Translations under genes and position numbers: made by a program
Origin: JADHLJ01 sp038118725
Lineage (GTDB): Bacteria > Pseudomonadota > Alphaproteobacteria > Thalassobaculales > Thalassobaculaceae
Assembly (NCBI GenBank): GCA_038118725.1
Contig: JAYOIK010000012.1
Span: 12,034 to 76,033 of the forward strand
Length of the DNA: 64,000 nucleotides
Direction: 5' to 3'
Notes under the pieces: generated by a model
The model's input: the letters and a program-made list of their open reading frames with translations, nothing else
Databases searched by the model: none
What the model was told of the DNA's origin: nothing
Shown here: piece after piece, positions 35,211 to 44,759 of the stretch
Layout of the letters: every line of letters begins with the position of its first letter
How positions within the stretch are numbered: position 1 is the first letter of the stretch

Positions 35211-36538
35211 GCGATTTGACGGAAAAGTTCCGGGAGTCCCTCGACGCGCGGGTTGATGAGATCCTCGATGCGTGTACGTCCTGCGGAGCTTGCGCGGCGG
35301 TTTGCCCGACCCCGTCGGTCGCCGACATCGACGCGTCCGATCCGGGCGCGCTCGCCGGCGGTGTTCTCGACATCTTGCGTGGCGAGGTCGGTCCCGATGC
35401 TTCGGAGGAATGGGCGCGAACCTGCTGCGGCAGCGGGTTTTGCCTGACGGTGTGCGAGCACGGTATCAACCCGCGCTTCATGCTCAACATGGCGCGCCGG
35501 GCGATGACCGCGCGGAACGACGCCGCCGAACGCAAGGCCGCCGGCAAGGCCGCGTTCCAGAAAATGAGCCGGGGCGTGCGGGTGCTTTCCCGCCTGTCGA
35601 TGCCGCCGGAGATCCTCGAGAAACTCAGCCCCCGTTCACATCCCGAGCGCGCCGAGCCCGCCGATGTGGTGTTCTATACCGGCTGCAACATGCTGAAGAC
35701 CCCGCATATCGGTTTGCTTTGCCTGGATGTTCTGGAGAAGCTCGAACTCACCTACGAGGTGCATGGCGGTCCCGGCAGCTGCTGCGGTATCCTGCAAACC
35801 CGTCCCGGCGACATGCCGAACGCGGCGCGTCAGGCGTTTACCACGATGGACCGCTTCGCCAAGACCGGGGCGAGCCAGGTCCTCTCCTGGTGTCCGACCT
35901 GTCAGATCCAGTTCGGCGAGACCATGATCCCCAGCTATCAAGAGGCTACTGGAACCGGGATCGACATGACCATGTTCCCGGTATTTCTCGCGACCCAGTT
36001 TGAGAGACTGCGCCCCTATCTGGTCAACCCCGTCCGCAAGCGGGTGGCGGTTTATGAATACGCCGGTGCCCTGGGTGTCATGGAAGGCGTGCGAGAATTG
36101 CTGGGCGCGATCCCCGGGCTCGAGGTGGTCGACATGGGACATTCCAGCATCGGCTATACCAGCACCGCGCTGTTGCCAATGAAGAATTACTACAAGAACT
36201 CGGTCGCCAAGGGATTGGCGGCGGCGGAGGCGGCGGGGGTCGATACCCTGGTCGGGGTCTATCACTCGGACCACCGTGAGTTTTCCGGCCACCAGGAGGC
36301 CTGGCCCTTCGAGGTCGTCAACTACATGGAATTGATCGGCGAGAGCATGGGGATCAGCCGTCCCGATCTGTTCAAGCACTTGAAGCTGATGGCCGACGCG
36401 GACGCCATCGTCGCCGCGTCGACGCCTCTGATAGAGGCCAACGGACTTAACCCGGAGGAGGCGCGGGACGTCGTGTTGTCCGAAATGCTGGGCGACCAGC
36501 ATCTGCCCGTGGACCGGGGCCTGCATCCGGCGGAGTAG
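35207..36538 (+). CDS. (Fe-S)-binding protein with CCG domains (HdrD/GlpC-like)
   Basis: 443 aa, coupled by ATGA to the fusion gene before it. The N-terminus has two cluster motifs, CTSCGACAAVCP near residue 23 and CCGSGFCLTVCEHG near residue 72. Two CCG-type cysteine domains follow: GCNMLKTPHIG with PGSCCGIL, then SWCPTCQIQFGETM with later ligands replaced or spread (YHSDHREF). The layout is that of heterodisulfide reductase subunit D/GlpC relatives, which take part in two-electron transfer with thiols or quinones. Such a gene next to HyuA suggests a redox step or reductive activation joined to an ATP-driven one (inference). Confidence 0.85.
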   Translation: MSDLTEKFRESLDARVDEILDACTSCGACAAVCPTPSVADIDASDPGALAGGVLDILRGEVGPDASEEWARTCCGSGFCLTVCEHGINPRFMLNMARRAMTARNDAAERKAAGKAAFQKMSRGVRVLSRLSMPPEILEKLSPRSHPERAEPADVVFYTGCNMLKTPHIGLLCLDVLEKLELTYEVHGGPGSCCGILQTRPGDMPNAARQAFTTMDRFAKTGASQVLSWCPTCQIQFGETMIPSYQEATGTGIDMTMFPVFLATQFERLRPYLVNPVRKRVAVYEYAGALGVMEGVRELLGAIPGLEVVDMGHSSIGYTSTALLPMKNYYKNSVAKGLAAAEAAGVDTLVGVYHSDHREFSGHQEAWPFEVVNYMELIGESMGISRPDLFKHLKLMADADAIVAASTPLIEANGLNPEEARDVVLSEMLGDQHLPVDRGLHPAE

Positions 36539-36578
36539 ATCCGCGTCCTGCAGGGAGGGGCGCGATCTCTCTTCAGCC

Positions 36579-36607
36579 TTGTCGTGGCGGGCGTTCCGCC
36601 GTATATA
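36579..36607 (+). promoter_or_regulatory. Sigma70-type promoter of rpoZ
   Basis: TTGTCG at 36579-36584, a 17-base spacer, and TATATA at 36602-36607. This puts the transcript start about 33 bases before the rpoZ ATG. AGGA near 36632 serves as ribosome site. Confidence 0.6.
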
Positions 36608-36647
36608 GGGCGCAACCTCGAAATCCAAGCTGTTAGGATAGCGCCCC

Positions 36648-37085
36648 ATGGCCCGCGTTACCGTTGAAGATTGCGTTGAAAGAATTCCCAATCGTTTCGA
36701 TCTGGTGATGGTCGCGGCGCAGCGCTCGCGCGATGTCTCCGCCGGCTCGCAGATCACGCTCGACCGCGACAACGACAAGAACCCCGTCGTGGCTCTGCGC
36801 GAGATCGCTGAGTTGACCATCGATATCGAAGCGACGCAGGAAATCCTGGTGCGCGGCTTGCAGCGCCATGTCGAGATCGACGAGCCGGAAGACGACTCCA
36901 TCGAGGAATTGATGGGCGAGGAAATGTCCCTTGGCGGCGAAATTAGTGGCACTTCGCGTTCTCCCGATCCATCATCCTATGATGATGAGATGGCCGAACG
37001 TATGGGAATGCGGATTAAGGCGGGTGCGGAAGACGATGCCCAAGGGTTCAAGGACGTCGACGAGTCGGTTCTCGCGGACGAATGA
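36648..37085 (+). CDS. rpoZ: DNA-directed RNA polymerase omega subunit
   Basis: 145 aa. ARVTVEDCVERIPNRFDLVMVAAQRSRDVSAG is the conserved omega N-terminus (given here in part: VEDCVERIPNRFDLV), followed by NPVVALREIAEL. The alphaproteobacterial acidic C-terminal extension is present (about residues 75-145, rich in D and E). Omega helps assemble RNA polymerase and takes part in the ppGpp binding site. That suits its position directly before the ppGpp synthetase gene, an order conserved in alphaproteobacteria. Confidence 0.96.
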   Translation: MARVTVEDCVERIPNRFDLVMVAAQRSRDVSAGSQITLDRDNDKNPVVALREIAELTIDIEATQEILVRGLQRHVEIDEPEDDSIEELMGEEMSLGGEISGTSRSPDPSSYDDEMAERMGMRIKAGAEDDAQGFKDVDESVLADE

Positions 37086-37145
37086 TAAGTGGTATTCTTC
37101 CGCGGTCGGAACCGCCGCCCGTGACGGAAACTGGCGGGTCTCGCT

Positions 37146-39293
37146 ATGATCCGCCAATACGAACTGGTTGAACGCGTAAAAGCCTACGATCCGTCGACCG
37201 ACGAAGACGCGCTTAATCGTGCCTATGTCTACGCGATGCAAGCCCATGGCGTGCAAACTCGGGCGTCGGGCGATCCTTATTTCTCCCATCCGATAGAAGT
37301 CGCCGGCATCCTGACCGACATGCGGCTCGACCACGCCACCATCATCACGGCGCTGTTGCACGATACGGTCGAGGATACCGACGCCACACTGGCCGAGATC
37401 CGCAAGCTCTTCGGCGATGATGTCGCGCGTCTGGTCGACGGCGTGACCAAGCTCAACCGTATCGAGCTGCAATCCGACCGCACCAAGCAGGCGGAAAATC
37501 TGCGCAAGCTGGTGATCGCCATGTCCGAGGACATTCGTGTCCTCCTGGTCAAGCTGGCGGATCGTCTGCACAACATGCAGACCCTGCATTTCATCAAGAG
37601 CGAGGAGAAACGCAAGCGGATCGCCGCCGAGACGATGGATATCTACGCGCCCCTGGCGGAACGGATCGGCGTTCAAGGTATTCGTGACTCCCTTGAGGAC
37701 CTGGCTTTTCGCGAGCTCAACGCCGATGCTTACGCGACGATCACCACGCGTCTGGACTTTCTCACCGAGGAAGGCGGCGACATTGTCGAGCATATCGCCG
37801 GCGAGTTGACGGAGACCTGCAAGGAGTCCGGCCTGGACGCGATCATCACGGGGCGGCGCAAGTCACCGTTCTCGATCTGGCTCAAGATGCAGCGCAAGAG
37901 CATGCCGATCGAGCAATTGTCCGACATCGTCGCTTTTCGCCTGATCGTGCCCAGCGTCGAGGATTGTTATCGGGCGCTCGGTATCATCCATGGCGCTTAT
38001 CCGGTCATCCCCGGTCGCTTCAAGGATTTCATCAGCACAACGAAACCCAATGGTTATCGCTCGCTACATACCGGCGTCATTGGTCCGAAGCGCCAGCGCG
38101 TCGAGATCCAGATCCGTACCCAAGAGATGCACGAAATCGCCGAACTCGGCGTCGCGGCGCATTGGATCTACAAACAGGGCGCGGCGGGCGCGACCGAGGG
38201 CAAGCAATACCGTTGGCTACGGGAATTGCTGGAGATCCTGGACCACGCCTCGGGTCCGGAGGAGTTCCTGGAACATACCAAGCTGGAGATGTACCAGGAC
38301 CTGGTCTTCTGTTTCTCGCCGAAGGGCGATCTGATCTCGCTGCCGCGTGGCGCCTGTCCGGTTGATTTCGCCTATGCTGTCCATTCCGAAATCGGCGATA
38401 CCTGTATCGGCGCGAAGATCAACGGGCGCCTGCGCCCCCTGACGACGGAACTGCGCAACGGGGACCAGGTAGCGGTCCAGACCTCCAAGAACTCCACCCC
38501 GTCGCCGACATGGGAGCAATTTGTCGTCACCGGCAAGGCCAAGGCGGCGATCCGGCGTTTCGTGCGGCATCAGAAACGCGAGCAGTTTTTCAATCTCGGC
38601 AAGTCGATCTTCCAGAAGACCCTGCGTCAGGAAGGCGTTCGGTATTCCGAGAAACTGGTTTCGCGTGCGCTTGAACCCATGGGGTATGAGCATATCGAGG
38701 ACTTGCTGGCGGCGGTTGGGGAAGGGGTCGTTACCGGCAAGGAGGTACTACAGGTGGCGATGCCGGACCGTGAACCGAAAGCGGGCGACGCCGACAACGT
38801 TGTTCCTCTGAACCGGGAGCGGAAAAAGAAGAAAACCGGCGGTGCCACCATACCGCTCAAGGGTCTTATTCCCGGCATGGCGGTGCATTACGCGCGGTGC
38901 TGTCATCCCCTGCCGGGCGAGCGTATTGTCGGGATCGTGACCACCGGCAAGGGGGTGACGGTCCATACCATCGATTGCGAGACCCTGGAGGGTTTCCAAT
39001 CAATGCCCGAACGTTGGCTCGACGTCGCCTGGGACATGGACGAGGTCGGCCAGACTCATATCGGTCGGCTGGGCGTGATCCTCCTGAACGAGCCGGGAAG
39101 TCTTGGCGGTTTGTCGACGATTATCGGCAAGAACGCCGGCAATATCGTGAACTTGAAGGTCGTGAACCGCTCGGTGGACTTTTTCGAGATGCAGGTTGAT
39201 GTCGAGGTCGGGAACATACGGCACCTGACCAACATCATCGCCGCCCTGCGGGCGACACCTTTGATCACCTCGGTGGAACGCGCGCGTGGTTAA
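37146..39293 (+). CDS. rsh: Bifunctional (p)ppGpp synthetase/hydrolase
   Basis: 715 aa, full-length RelA/SpoT homologue. The HD hydrolase domain shows SHPIEV near residue 47 and LLHDTVEDTDAT near 71, so hydrolase residues are intact. The synthetase domain shows TGRRKSPFSIWLKMQRK near 237 and FKDFISTTKPNGYRSLHT. TGS (VFCFSPKGDLISLPRGA, about 390-450), a zinc-finger-like region (HYARCCHPLPGERIVG) and an ACT domain at the end follow. As the usual single alphaproteobacterial Rsh, it sets (p)ppGpp levels in the stringent response. It lies 60 bp after rpoZ. Confidence 0.96.
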   Translation: MIRQYELVERVKAYDPSTDEDALNRAYVYAMQAHGVQTRASGDPYFSHPIEVAGILTDMRLDHATIITALLHDTVEDTDATLAEIRKLFGDDVARLVDGVTKLNRIELQSDRTKQAENLRKLVIAMSEDIRVLLVKLADRLHNMQTLHFIKSEEKRKRIAAETMDIYAPLAERIGVQGIRDSLEDLAFRELNADAYATITTRLDFLTEEGGDIVEHIAGELTETCKESGLDAIITGRRKSPFSIWLKMQRKSMPIEQLSDIVAFRLIVPSVEDCYRALGIIHGAYPVIPGRFKDFISTTKPNGYRSLHTGVIGPKRQRVEIQIRTQEMHEIAELGVAAHWIYKQGAAGATEGKQYRWLRELLEILDHASGPEEFLEHTKLEMYQDLVFCFSPKGDLISLPRGACPVDFAYAVHSEIGDTCIGAKINGRLRPLTTELRNGDQVAVQTSKNSTPSPTWEQFVVTGKAKAAIRRFVRHQKREQFFNLGKSIFQKTLRQEGVRYSEKLVSRALEPMGYEHIEDLLAAVGEGVVTGKEVLQVAMPDREPKAGDADNVVPLNRERKKKKTGGATIPLKGLIPGMAVHYARCCHPLPGERIVGIVTTGKGVTVHTIDCETLEGFQSMPERWLDVAWDMDEVGQTHIGRLGVILLNEPGSLGGLSTIIGKNAGNIVNLKVVNRSVDFFEMQVDVEVGNIRHLTNIIAALRATPLITSVERARG

Positions 39294-39333
39294 GGACAAC
39301 GCGCGGTACTTTTAATAAAGCGGAGCAGAGGGC

Positions 39334-40086
39334 ATGGGGTATCTCAGGCTTGGTGTGAACATTGACCACGTCGCGACGATCAGAAACGCGCGCGGTGGTC
39401 TCCATCCCGATCCGGTGCGCGCCGCGCGTCTCGCCGCCGAGGCCGGCGCCGACGGGATCACCGCGCATCTTCGAGAGGACCGCAGGCATATCTCGGACCA
39501 TGATATCGAGCGGCTGGTGAATGAGATTGACCTGCCGCTCAATTTCGAGATGGCCGCGACCGAGGAGATGCTGGAAATCGCGCTCCGCCACCGACCCCAC
39601 GCCGTCTGCATCGTGCCCGAAAAGCGCGAGGAGGTGACCACCGAGGGCGGACTCGATGCCGCGGGTCAGCACAACCGGCTGAAACGCTATTGCGAGGAGA
39701 TTGGCGCCGCCGGGTGCCGTGTTTCGCTGTTCATCGAGGCCGACCGGCGGCAACTGGAGGCGGCGACCAGCCTCGGCGCCCCGGTCGTGGAGATCCATGC
39801 CGGCGCCTATTGCGAAGTGGACGAGGATCAACGACCGGCCGAACTCGCGCGCATTGTCGAGGCGGCCAAGATCGCGGAAACGCTCGGTCTGGAATGCCAT
39901 GTCGGTCATGGCTTGAGTTTTGATACCGTTGCTCCCGTCGCGGCGATCCCGACGGTGACCGAGCTGAATATCGGTCACTTCCTGATCGGCGAGGCGATTT
40001 TCGGTGGCTTGGAAAGCAGCATCAAGCGGATGCGGGCGCTGATGGATAACGCGCGCGCCGCCGCGACCGGCCAAGTCAGCGCTTAG
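39334..40086 (+). CDS. pdxJ: Pyridoxine 5'-phosphate synthase
   Basis: 250 aa. LGVNIDHVATIRNARGG is the family start with the catalytic histidine/arginine region. GADGITAHLREDRRHI, LPLNFEMAATEEM and GLECHVGHGLSFDTV follow, then GHFLIGEAIFGGLESSI with the phosphate site. PdxJ joins 1-deoxy-D-xylulose 5-phosphate and 3-amino-2-oxopropyl phosphate to make vitamin B6. It is 40 bp downstream of rsh and 10 bp upstream of acpS. Confidence 0.96.
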   Translation: MGYLRLGVNIDHVATIRNARGGLHPDPVRAARLAAEAGADGITAHLREDRRHISDHDIERLVNEIDLPLNFEMAATEEMLEIALRHRPHAVCIVPEKREEVTTEGGLDAAGQHNRLKRYCEEIGAAGCRVSLFIEADRRQLEAATSLGAPVVEIHAGAYCEVDEDQRPAELARIVEAAKIAETLGLECHVGHGLSFDTVAPVAAIPTVTELNIGHFLIGEAIFGGLESSIKRMRALMDNARAAATGQVSA

Positions 40087-40096
40087 AGGCTCGGGC

Positions 40097-40519
40097 ATGA
40101 TAATCGGGATAGGCAACGACATCGTCGATATCGACCGTATCGCGCGAACCCTGGATCGTTTCGGCGAGCGTTTCATCAACCGGGTCTTCACGGAGGAAGA
40201 ACGGAACAGAGCCGAGGGCAAGGCGACCTGGGCGGCAATCTACGCCAAGCGCTTTGCCGCCAAGGAAGCGGTCTGGAAGGCATTGGGGGAGGGGCCTCGG
40301 CTCGGCGTGGCGTGGCGCGAGCTCGCCGTGGGGAACGAGCCTTCGGGCAAGCCGCGTTTGACCTTGAGCGGAGTCGCGGCCCAACGTCTGTCCGACCTAA
40401 CGCCCGCGGGCATGGAGCCGCGCATTGATCTCAGTCTGTCGGATGAGCCGCCCCTGGCCCAGGCATTCGTCGTCATCTCCGCGGAACCACCGTCTCATGC
40501 CGCGCTCCGGATTGAATGA
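40097..40519 (+). CDS. acpS: Holo-[acyl-carrier-protein] synthase
   Basis: 140 aa. GIGNDIVDIDRIA near residue 4 holds the magnesium aspartate, and YAKRFAAKEAVWKALGEG near 51 the second metal glutamate and CoA-binding lysine. AcpS adds the phosphopantetheine arm to acyl carrier protein. Placement between pdxJ and lepB is the common alphaproteobacterial order. Confidence 0.95.
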   Translation: MIIGIGNDIVDIDRIARTLDRFGERFINRVFTEEERNRAEGKATWAAIYAKRFAAKEAVWKALGEGPRLGVAWRELAVGNEPSGKPRLTLSGVAAQRLSDLTPAGMEPRIDLSLSDEPPLAQAFVVISAEPPSHAALRIE

Positions 40520-40659
40520 TCCGAACCACCACAACGGTCGAAGCTTGCCGCGCGCTGGGTTTTGCGGCATAGATCACGCCTCGCGACGATCTCCGCCCTT
40601 CGAACGCCGTTTCCGTCACGGGATCGCTGGATCGTCTTCCAACTAGCCGAAATATTCGC

Positions 40660-41412
40660 ATGATCGCATCAACAGCCAGTAAGACCGGCGGGTTCCGGGA
40701 ACTTGTCAAAACCGTGGTCGTGGCGGTTCTGATCGCGCTGAGCATTCGAACTTTCGCCTACGAGCCGTTCAACATCCCGTCGGGGTCGATGAAGCCGACC
40801 CTGCTGGTGGGTGACTATCTGTTCGTCTCCAAGATGTCGTATGGGTATAGCCGCTACTCGCTCCCCTTCGCGCCGCCGGTGATTCCGGGCCGGGTGCTGT
40901 TTACCGAGCCCGAGCGTGGCGATGTCATCGTCTTCAAGAAACCGTCCGATACCAGCACGGATTTCATCAAGCGCCTGATCGGATTGCCGGGCGACAAGAT
41001 TCAAGTACGAGAAGGCATTCTGCATATCAATGGCGTGGCGGTCCCGCGCCGGGCCGTCGAGGATTTCAAGGTCCGGGACGGTTTCGGGCGCGATCGCGGG
41101 CTGCGCCAATATGTCCAAACCTTGCCGAACGGTGTTCAACACCTGATCCTCGAGGCTCGAGGCGATACCGGTGGCGCCGACAACACCCGAGTTTTCACCG
41201 TGCCGGACGGCTATTATTTCATGATGGGCGACAATCGGGACAACTCGGTCGACAGCCGGGATTCGAGCGTCGGCATGGTGCCCCGCCAGAACCTCGTTGG
41301 TCGAGCGGAGATCCTGTTTTGGGCATGGGACGGTCGAGAGGGGTCCTGGTGGGAGATTTGGAACTGGCCGAGCGCAATTCGGTTCAGCCGTTTGTTGAAA
41401 TTCATCGAATGA
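40660..41412 (+). CDS. lepB: Signal peptidase I
   Basis: 250 aa. One N-terminal transmembrane helix (about residues 14-32), then PSGSMKPTLLVGDYLFV with the nucleophilic serine at 43, and FIKRLIGLPGDKI with the general-base lysine at 104. MMGDNRDNSVDSR is box E. It cuts signal peptides on the outer face of the inner membrane. The stop overlaps the rnc start (ATGA at 41409). About 140 bp separate it from acpS, enough for its own promoter. Confidence 0.96.
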   Translation: MIASTASKTGGFRELVKTVVVAVLIALSIRTFAYEPFNIPSGSMKPTLLVGDYLFVSKMSYGYSRYSLPFAPPVIPGRVLFTEPERGDVIVFKKPSDTSTDFIKRLIGLPGDKIQVREGILHINGVAVPRRAVEDFKVRDGFGRDRGLRQYVQTLPNGVQHLILEARGDTGGADNTRVFTVPDGYYFMMGDNRDNSVDSRDSSVGMVPRQNLVGRAEILFWAWDGREGSWWEIWNWPSAIRFSRLLKFIE

Positions 41413-42104
41413 CACGGTGCCACGACAGCGACGGCGAGCTGGAGAAGCTCCTGGAGCATGACTTCAAGGCCCCCGATACACTCCGACGCGCCATCACGCA
41501 TGCAAGCGCCGCCAAGGAAGTCTGGAACGCCTATGAGCGGCTCGAGTTCCTTGGCGACCGGGTGCTCGGCTTGATCGTCGCCGACCAATTGCTGGAGCGA
41601 TTCCCCCGTGAACGCGAGGGCGAGATTGCCCGTCGTCATGTGCAATTGGTTCGCAAGGAAACCTTGGCCGAGGTCGCGCGGGGGCTCGATATCGGCGCGT
41701 ATCTCGTGCTCTCCAGGGGCGAGGAAGAGGTTGGCGCGCGAGAGAGCGAAAGTATCCTTGCCGATGTCATGGAAGCGATACTGGGCGCTCTGTATCTGGA
41801 TGGCGGCCTCGAAGTGGCGCGGCGTTTCGTCGTCAAGCATTGGACACCCCTGCTGGAGGCGGATCTGGAGCCGCCGCGCGACCCTAAGACGACCTTGCAG
41901 GAATGGGCGCAAGCGCGCCGTCATGGTTTGCCGTCCTATGTGATGGTGGGCCAGGAGGGGCCGTCGCACGCGCCTGAGTTCACCATCCGGGTAACGGTGG
42001 CGGACTTTCCCGCGAGAACGGCCAAGGGCCGCTCCAAGCGCCATGCCGAACAGGCGGCGGCGGCCTTGCTTCTGGAGGACTTAAGCGCTGGGGAGCCGGC
42101 ATGA
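41409..42104 (+). CDS. rnc: Ribonuclease III
   Basis: 231 aa from the ATG at 41409 that overlaps the lepB stop; a longer frame from 41319 would lie inside lepB and is rejected. YERLEFLGDRVLGLIVAD is the RNase III signature, with SESILADVMEAILGALYLDGG holding the second pair of metal acids. A double-stranded RNA-binding domain ends the protein (about 158-228). It processes rRNA and other duplex RNA. The order lepB - rnc - era - recO is conserved, and its stop overlaps era (ATGA at 42101). Confidence 0.96.
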   Translation: MTRCHDSDGELEKLLEHDFKAPDTLRRAITHASAAKEVWNAYERLEFLGDRVLGLIVADQLLERFPREREGEIARRHVQLVRKETLAEVARGLDIGAYLVLSRGEEEVGARESESILADVMEAILGALYLDGGLEVARRFVVKHWTPLLEADLEPPRDPKTTLQEWAQARRHGLPSYVMVGQEGPSHAPEFTIRVTVADFPARTAKGRSKRHAEQAAAALLLEDLSAGEPA

Positions 42105-43009
42105 CCGATGCGAACGCCACCCGGGCGGGGTTCGTCGCGCTGATAGGCGCTCCGAATGCCGGTAAATCGACGCTTCTGAACCGCTTTGTCGGGTTCAAGC
42201 TCTCGATTGTGACCCATAAGGTGCAGACGACCCGGACTCGAATTCGCGGCGTCTGCATGGCCGGCCCGGCGCAGATCGTTTTCGTGGACACTCCCGGTAT
42301 TTTCGAGCCCAGGCGCCGCCTTGATCGCGCGATGGTCGACGCGGCGTGGCAGGGCGCCGGAGACGCCGATGTCGTGGCGCTGCTCTATGACGTCGGCAAG
42401 CGCAAGATCGACGCCGATACCCAGCGGATCATTGACGGTCTCAAGGAAACCGGGCGCAAGGCCGTCTTGGTGCTTAACAAGGTGGATCTGGTGCGCCCCG
42501 AGGAGTTGCTGCCGCTCGCCGCCGCCTTTGACGCCGAGGAGATTTTCGAGGAAACCTTCATGGTCTCCGCCGAGTCCGGCGCGGGTTGCGATGATTTTCT
42601 GTCCTATCTGGCGGGGCGCATGCCCGAGGGGCCGTGGCTCTACCCGGAGGACGAGGCGTCCGATCTGCCGGAGCGTCTATTGGCCGCGGAGGTAACCCGC
42701 GAGCAGGTACTGCTGCGTCTGCATCAGGAACTCCCCTACGCCGCCACCGTCGAGACCGAGCAATGGACCGAGCGCGAGGACGGCGAGGTCGTGATCAACC
42801 AGGTGCTCTACGTGACCCGTCCCGGCCACAAGAAGATCGCGCTCGGCAAGGGCGGCTCGATGATCAAGGCGATCGGCAGCGCCAGCCGCGCCGAGCTTCG
42901 AAAACTCCTGGGGCGGCCGGTGCATCTGTTCCTGTTCGTGAAGGTGCGCGAGAATTGGATGGACGACCCCGACCGTTACGCCATCTGGGGGCTTGATCCC
43001 AACGCCTGA
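42101..43009 (+). CDS. era: GTPase Era
   Basis: 302 aa. G1 is GAPNAGKST (residues 12-20), G3 VDTPGIF, and G4 LNKVDLV. The C-terminal KH domain is clear at HKKIALGKGGSMIKAIG. Era binds the 3' end of 16S rRNA during 30S assembly. The ATG overlaps the rnc stop by four bases. Confidence 0.97.
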   Translation: MTDANATRAGFVALIGAPNAGKSTLLNRFVGFKLSIVTHKVQTTRTRIRGVCMAGPAQIVFVDTPGIFEPRRRLDRAMVDAAWQGAGDADVVALLYDVGKRKIDADTQRIIDGLKETGRKAVLVLNKVDLVRPEELLPLAAAFDAEEIFEETFMVSAESGAGCDDFLSYLAGRMPEGPWLYPEDEASDLPERLLAAEVTREQVLLRLHQELPYAATVETEQWTEREDGEVVINQVLYVTRPGHKKIALGKGGSMIKAIGSASRAELRKLLGRPVHLFLFVKVRENWMDDPDRYAIWGLDPNA

Positions 43010-43026
43010 GGGAGCCGCGCAACGCC

Positions 43027-43761
43027 ATGGAATGGACCGATGAAGGGATCGTTCTGGCCTCGCGCCCGCATGGCGAGTCCGCGGCCGTGGTGGTGCTGCT
43101 GACCGCGGAACACGGGCGGCACGCCGGTTTGGTGCGCGGCGCCACCTCGCCACGGGCCCGAGGCGTCTTGCAGCCCGGCAATCGGGTCGAGGCGACGTGG
43201 ACGGCGCGTCTGGCCGAGCATCTCGGCTCCTACCGGATTGAACTGAAGGAAAGTCACGCGCCGGAGTTATTCGACGACGCGCTGAAGCTCGCCGGTCTGG
43301 CCTCGGCCTCGGCGGTGGCGGAACGCGCGCTGCCGGAGCGAGAGCCGCATCCGGGGATCCACGATGCCTTCAACGCCTTGATCGGCGCCATGGAGATGGC
43401 CGAACTCGGTTCCGCCTGGGTCGCGGCCTATGTGAAATGGGAACTGGGTGTTCTGGCCGAGCTTGGCTTTGGCCTGGATCTCGAGCATTGCGCGGTGACC
43501 GGCAACAATGACGAACTGGCCTATGTCAGTCCGCGCTCGGGCCGGGCGGTCTCGCTATCGGCGGGCGAGCCGTATCGCGAGAAACTGCTGAAATTGCCTG
43601 ACTTTCTGATCGGCCGTGGCGGCGGCGAGCAAGAGGATCTGTTGGCCGGCATGAAGCTCACCGGGTTCTTCCTGGAACGCCACGTTTTCGGCGCCCAAGG
43701 CGAGGCCCCGCCGGCGGCGCGGGATCGGTTTCTCGAGAGGTTGCGAGCGACCTCCGAGTAA
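43027..43761 (+). CDS. recO: DNA repair protein RecO
   Basis: 244 aa. The N-terminal OB-fold starts with MEWTDEGIVLASRPHGESAA and continues through GLVRGATSPRARGVLQPGN. The helical C-terminus contains YVKWELGVLAELGFGLDLEHCAVTG in part (LAELGFGLDLEHCAVTG). In this family the last residues of such a motif lead to a zinc site in some lineages; only one cysteine is seen here. RecO loads RecA with RecR in gap repair. It starts 17 bp after era and closes the core operon. Confidence 0.95.
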   Translation: MEWTDEGIVLASRPHGESAAVVVLLTAEHGRHAGLVRGATSPRARGVLQPGNRVEATWTARLAEHLGSYRIELKESHAPELFDDALKLAGLASASAVAERALPEREPHPGIHDAFNALIGAMEMAELGSAWVAAYVKWELGVLAELGFGLDLEHCAVTGNNDELAYVSPRSGRAVSLSAGEPYREKLLKLPDFLIGRGGGEQEDLLAGMKLTGFFLERHVFGAQGEAPPAARDRFLERLRATSE

Positions 43762-43850
43762 CCGGGCAAGATTAGCGTTGGCGCGGTCATTCACAGCCGC
43801 TGGTATCCTGTTCTAGTATACGGATCTGAATGTCTCCTGGAGTTTCCGCG

Positions 43851-44708
43851 ATGCTTGGTGATCCGCCCGTCTCGAAATATCTGACCTGCGCCGGTCGCGA
43901 GATTCACTATCTCGAATGGGGCGCCGCCGATCTGCCGCCGGTTGTCGCCTGGCATGGACTTGCCCGGGTCGGGCGCGACTTCGACGCCCTGGCGCGAGAG
44001 TTGGCGCCGAGTTATCGGGTGATCGCGCCGGACACGATCGGCCGCGGCCTCAGCCAGTGGGTCGAGGACGGCGCGGCCCAGGGTGACGCCGAGTACTGCT
44101 TTGATGTTTATGAGAAAATCGCCATCGATCTCTGCGATCAATTGGGCATGGAGAGTCTGCGCTGGGTCGGCACCTCAATGGGGGGCAGCTTCGGCATGTG
44201 GCTCGCCGGGGGCGCGATGCGGGATCGGATCAGCCATCTGGTGATCAACGATATCGGCCCCGAGCTTCCTCAGGCCGCGATCGACCGGATCGTTACTTAT
44301 CTCGGAAACCCGCCGGATTTCGAGACCGTGGGCGAGCTTGAGCGCTATTTGCGTACGGTTTACGCGCCCTTCGGCTATATCCCCGGCGATGAGTGGCGGG
44401 CGATGACCGAGGCGTCGTTCCGCCGACTTCCCAACGGCCGGGTGACCTCGCATTACGACCCCCGGATCGCGCGCCAGTTCGTCACCCATCCCGATGATTG
44501 GCGACTCTGGGATCGCTATGACTCGATCACCGCCAAAACCTTCTTGCTACGCGGCGAGTATTCCGACCTTCTTAGCCCCGAGATGACCGAGGAAATGACC
44601 CGTCGTGGGCCCAGGACCGAGGTGCTTCAATGCGCCGGCTGCGGCCACGCGCCGGCCTTGAACGTGCCGGTTCAGACCGAGGCGATCGCCGCGTTTCTGG
44701 CGCGCTAG
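43851..44708 (+). CDS. Alpha/beta hydrolase
   Basis: 285 aa from the ATG at 43851, with GGAG nine bases upstream. An ATG at 43830 is in frame but has no site. The nucleophile elbow is VGTSMGGSFGMWL, and VVAWHGLARVGRDF forms the oxyanion region. LLRGEYSDLLSPE and GCGHAPAL fit the acid and base. Family only; no substrate can be named. It precedes a HyuB gene by 51 bases and may be co-transcribed with it. Confidence 0.86.
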   Translation: MLGDPPVSKYLTCAGREIHYLEWGAADLPPVVAWHGLARVGRDFDALARELAPSYRVIAPDTIGRGLSQWVEDGAAQGDAEYCFDVYEKIAIDLCDQLGMESLRWVGTSMGGSFGMWLAGGAMRDRISHLVINDIGPELPQAAIDRIVTYLGNPPDFETVGELERYLRTVYAPFGYIPGDEWRAMTEASFRRLPNGRVTSHYDPRIARQFVTHPDDWRLWDRYDSITAKTFLLRGEYSDLLSPEMTEEMTRRGPRTEVLQCAGCGHAPALNVPVQTEAIAAFLAR

Positions 44709-44759
44709 GCCGTGATGGCCTAGGCTCTTGAGAGCTGTGAATCCAGGTGGAGGAGAGTG

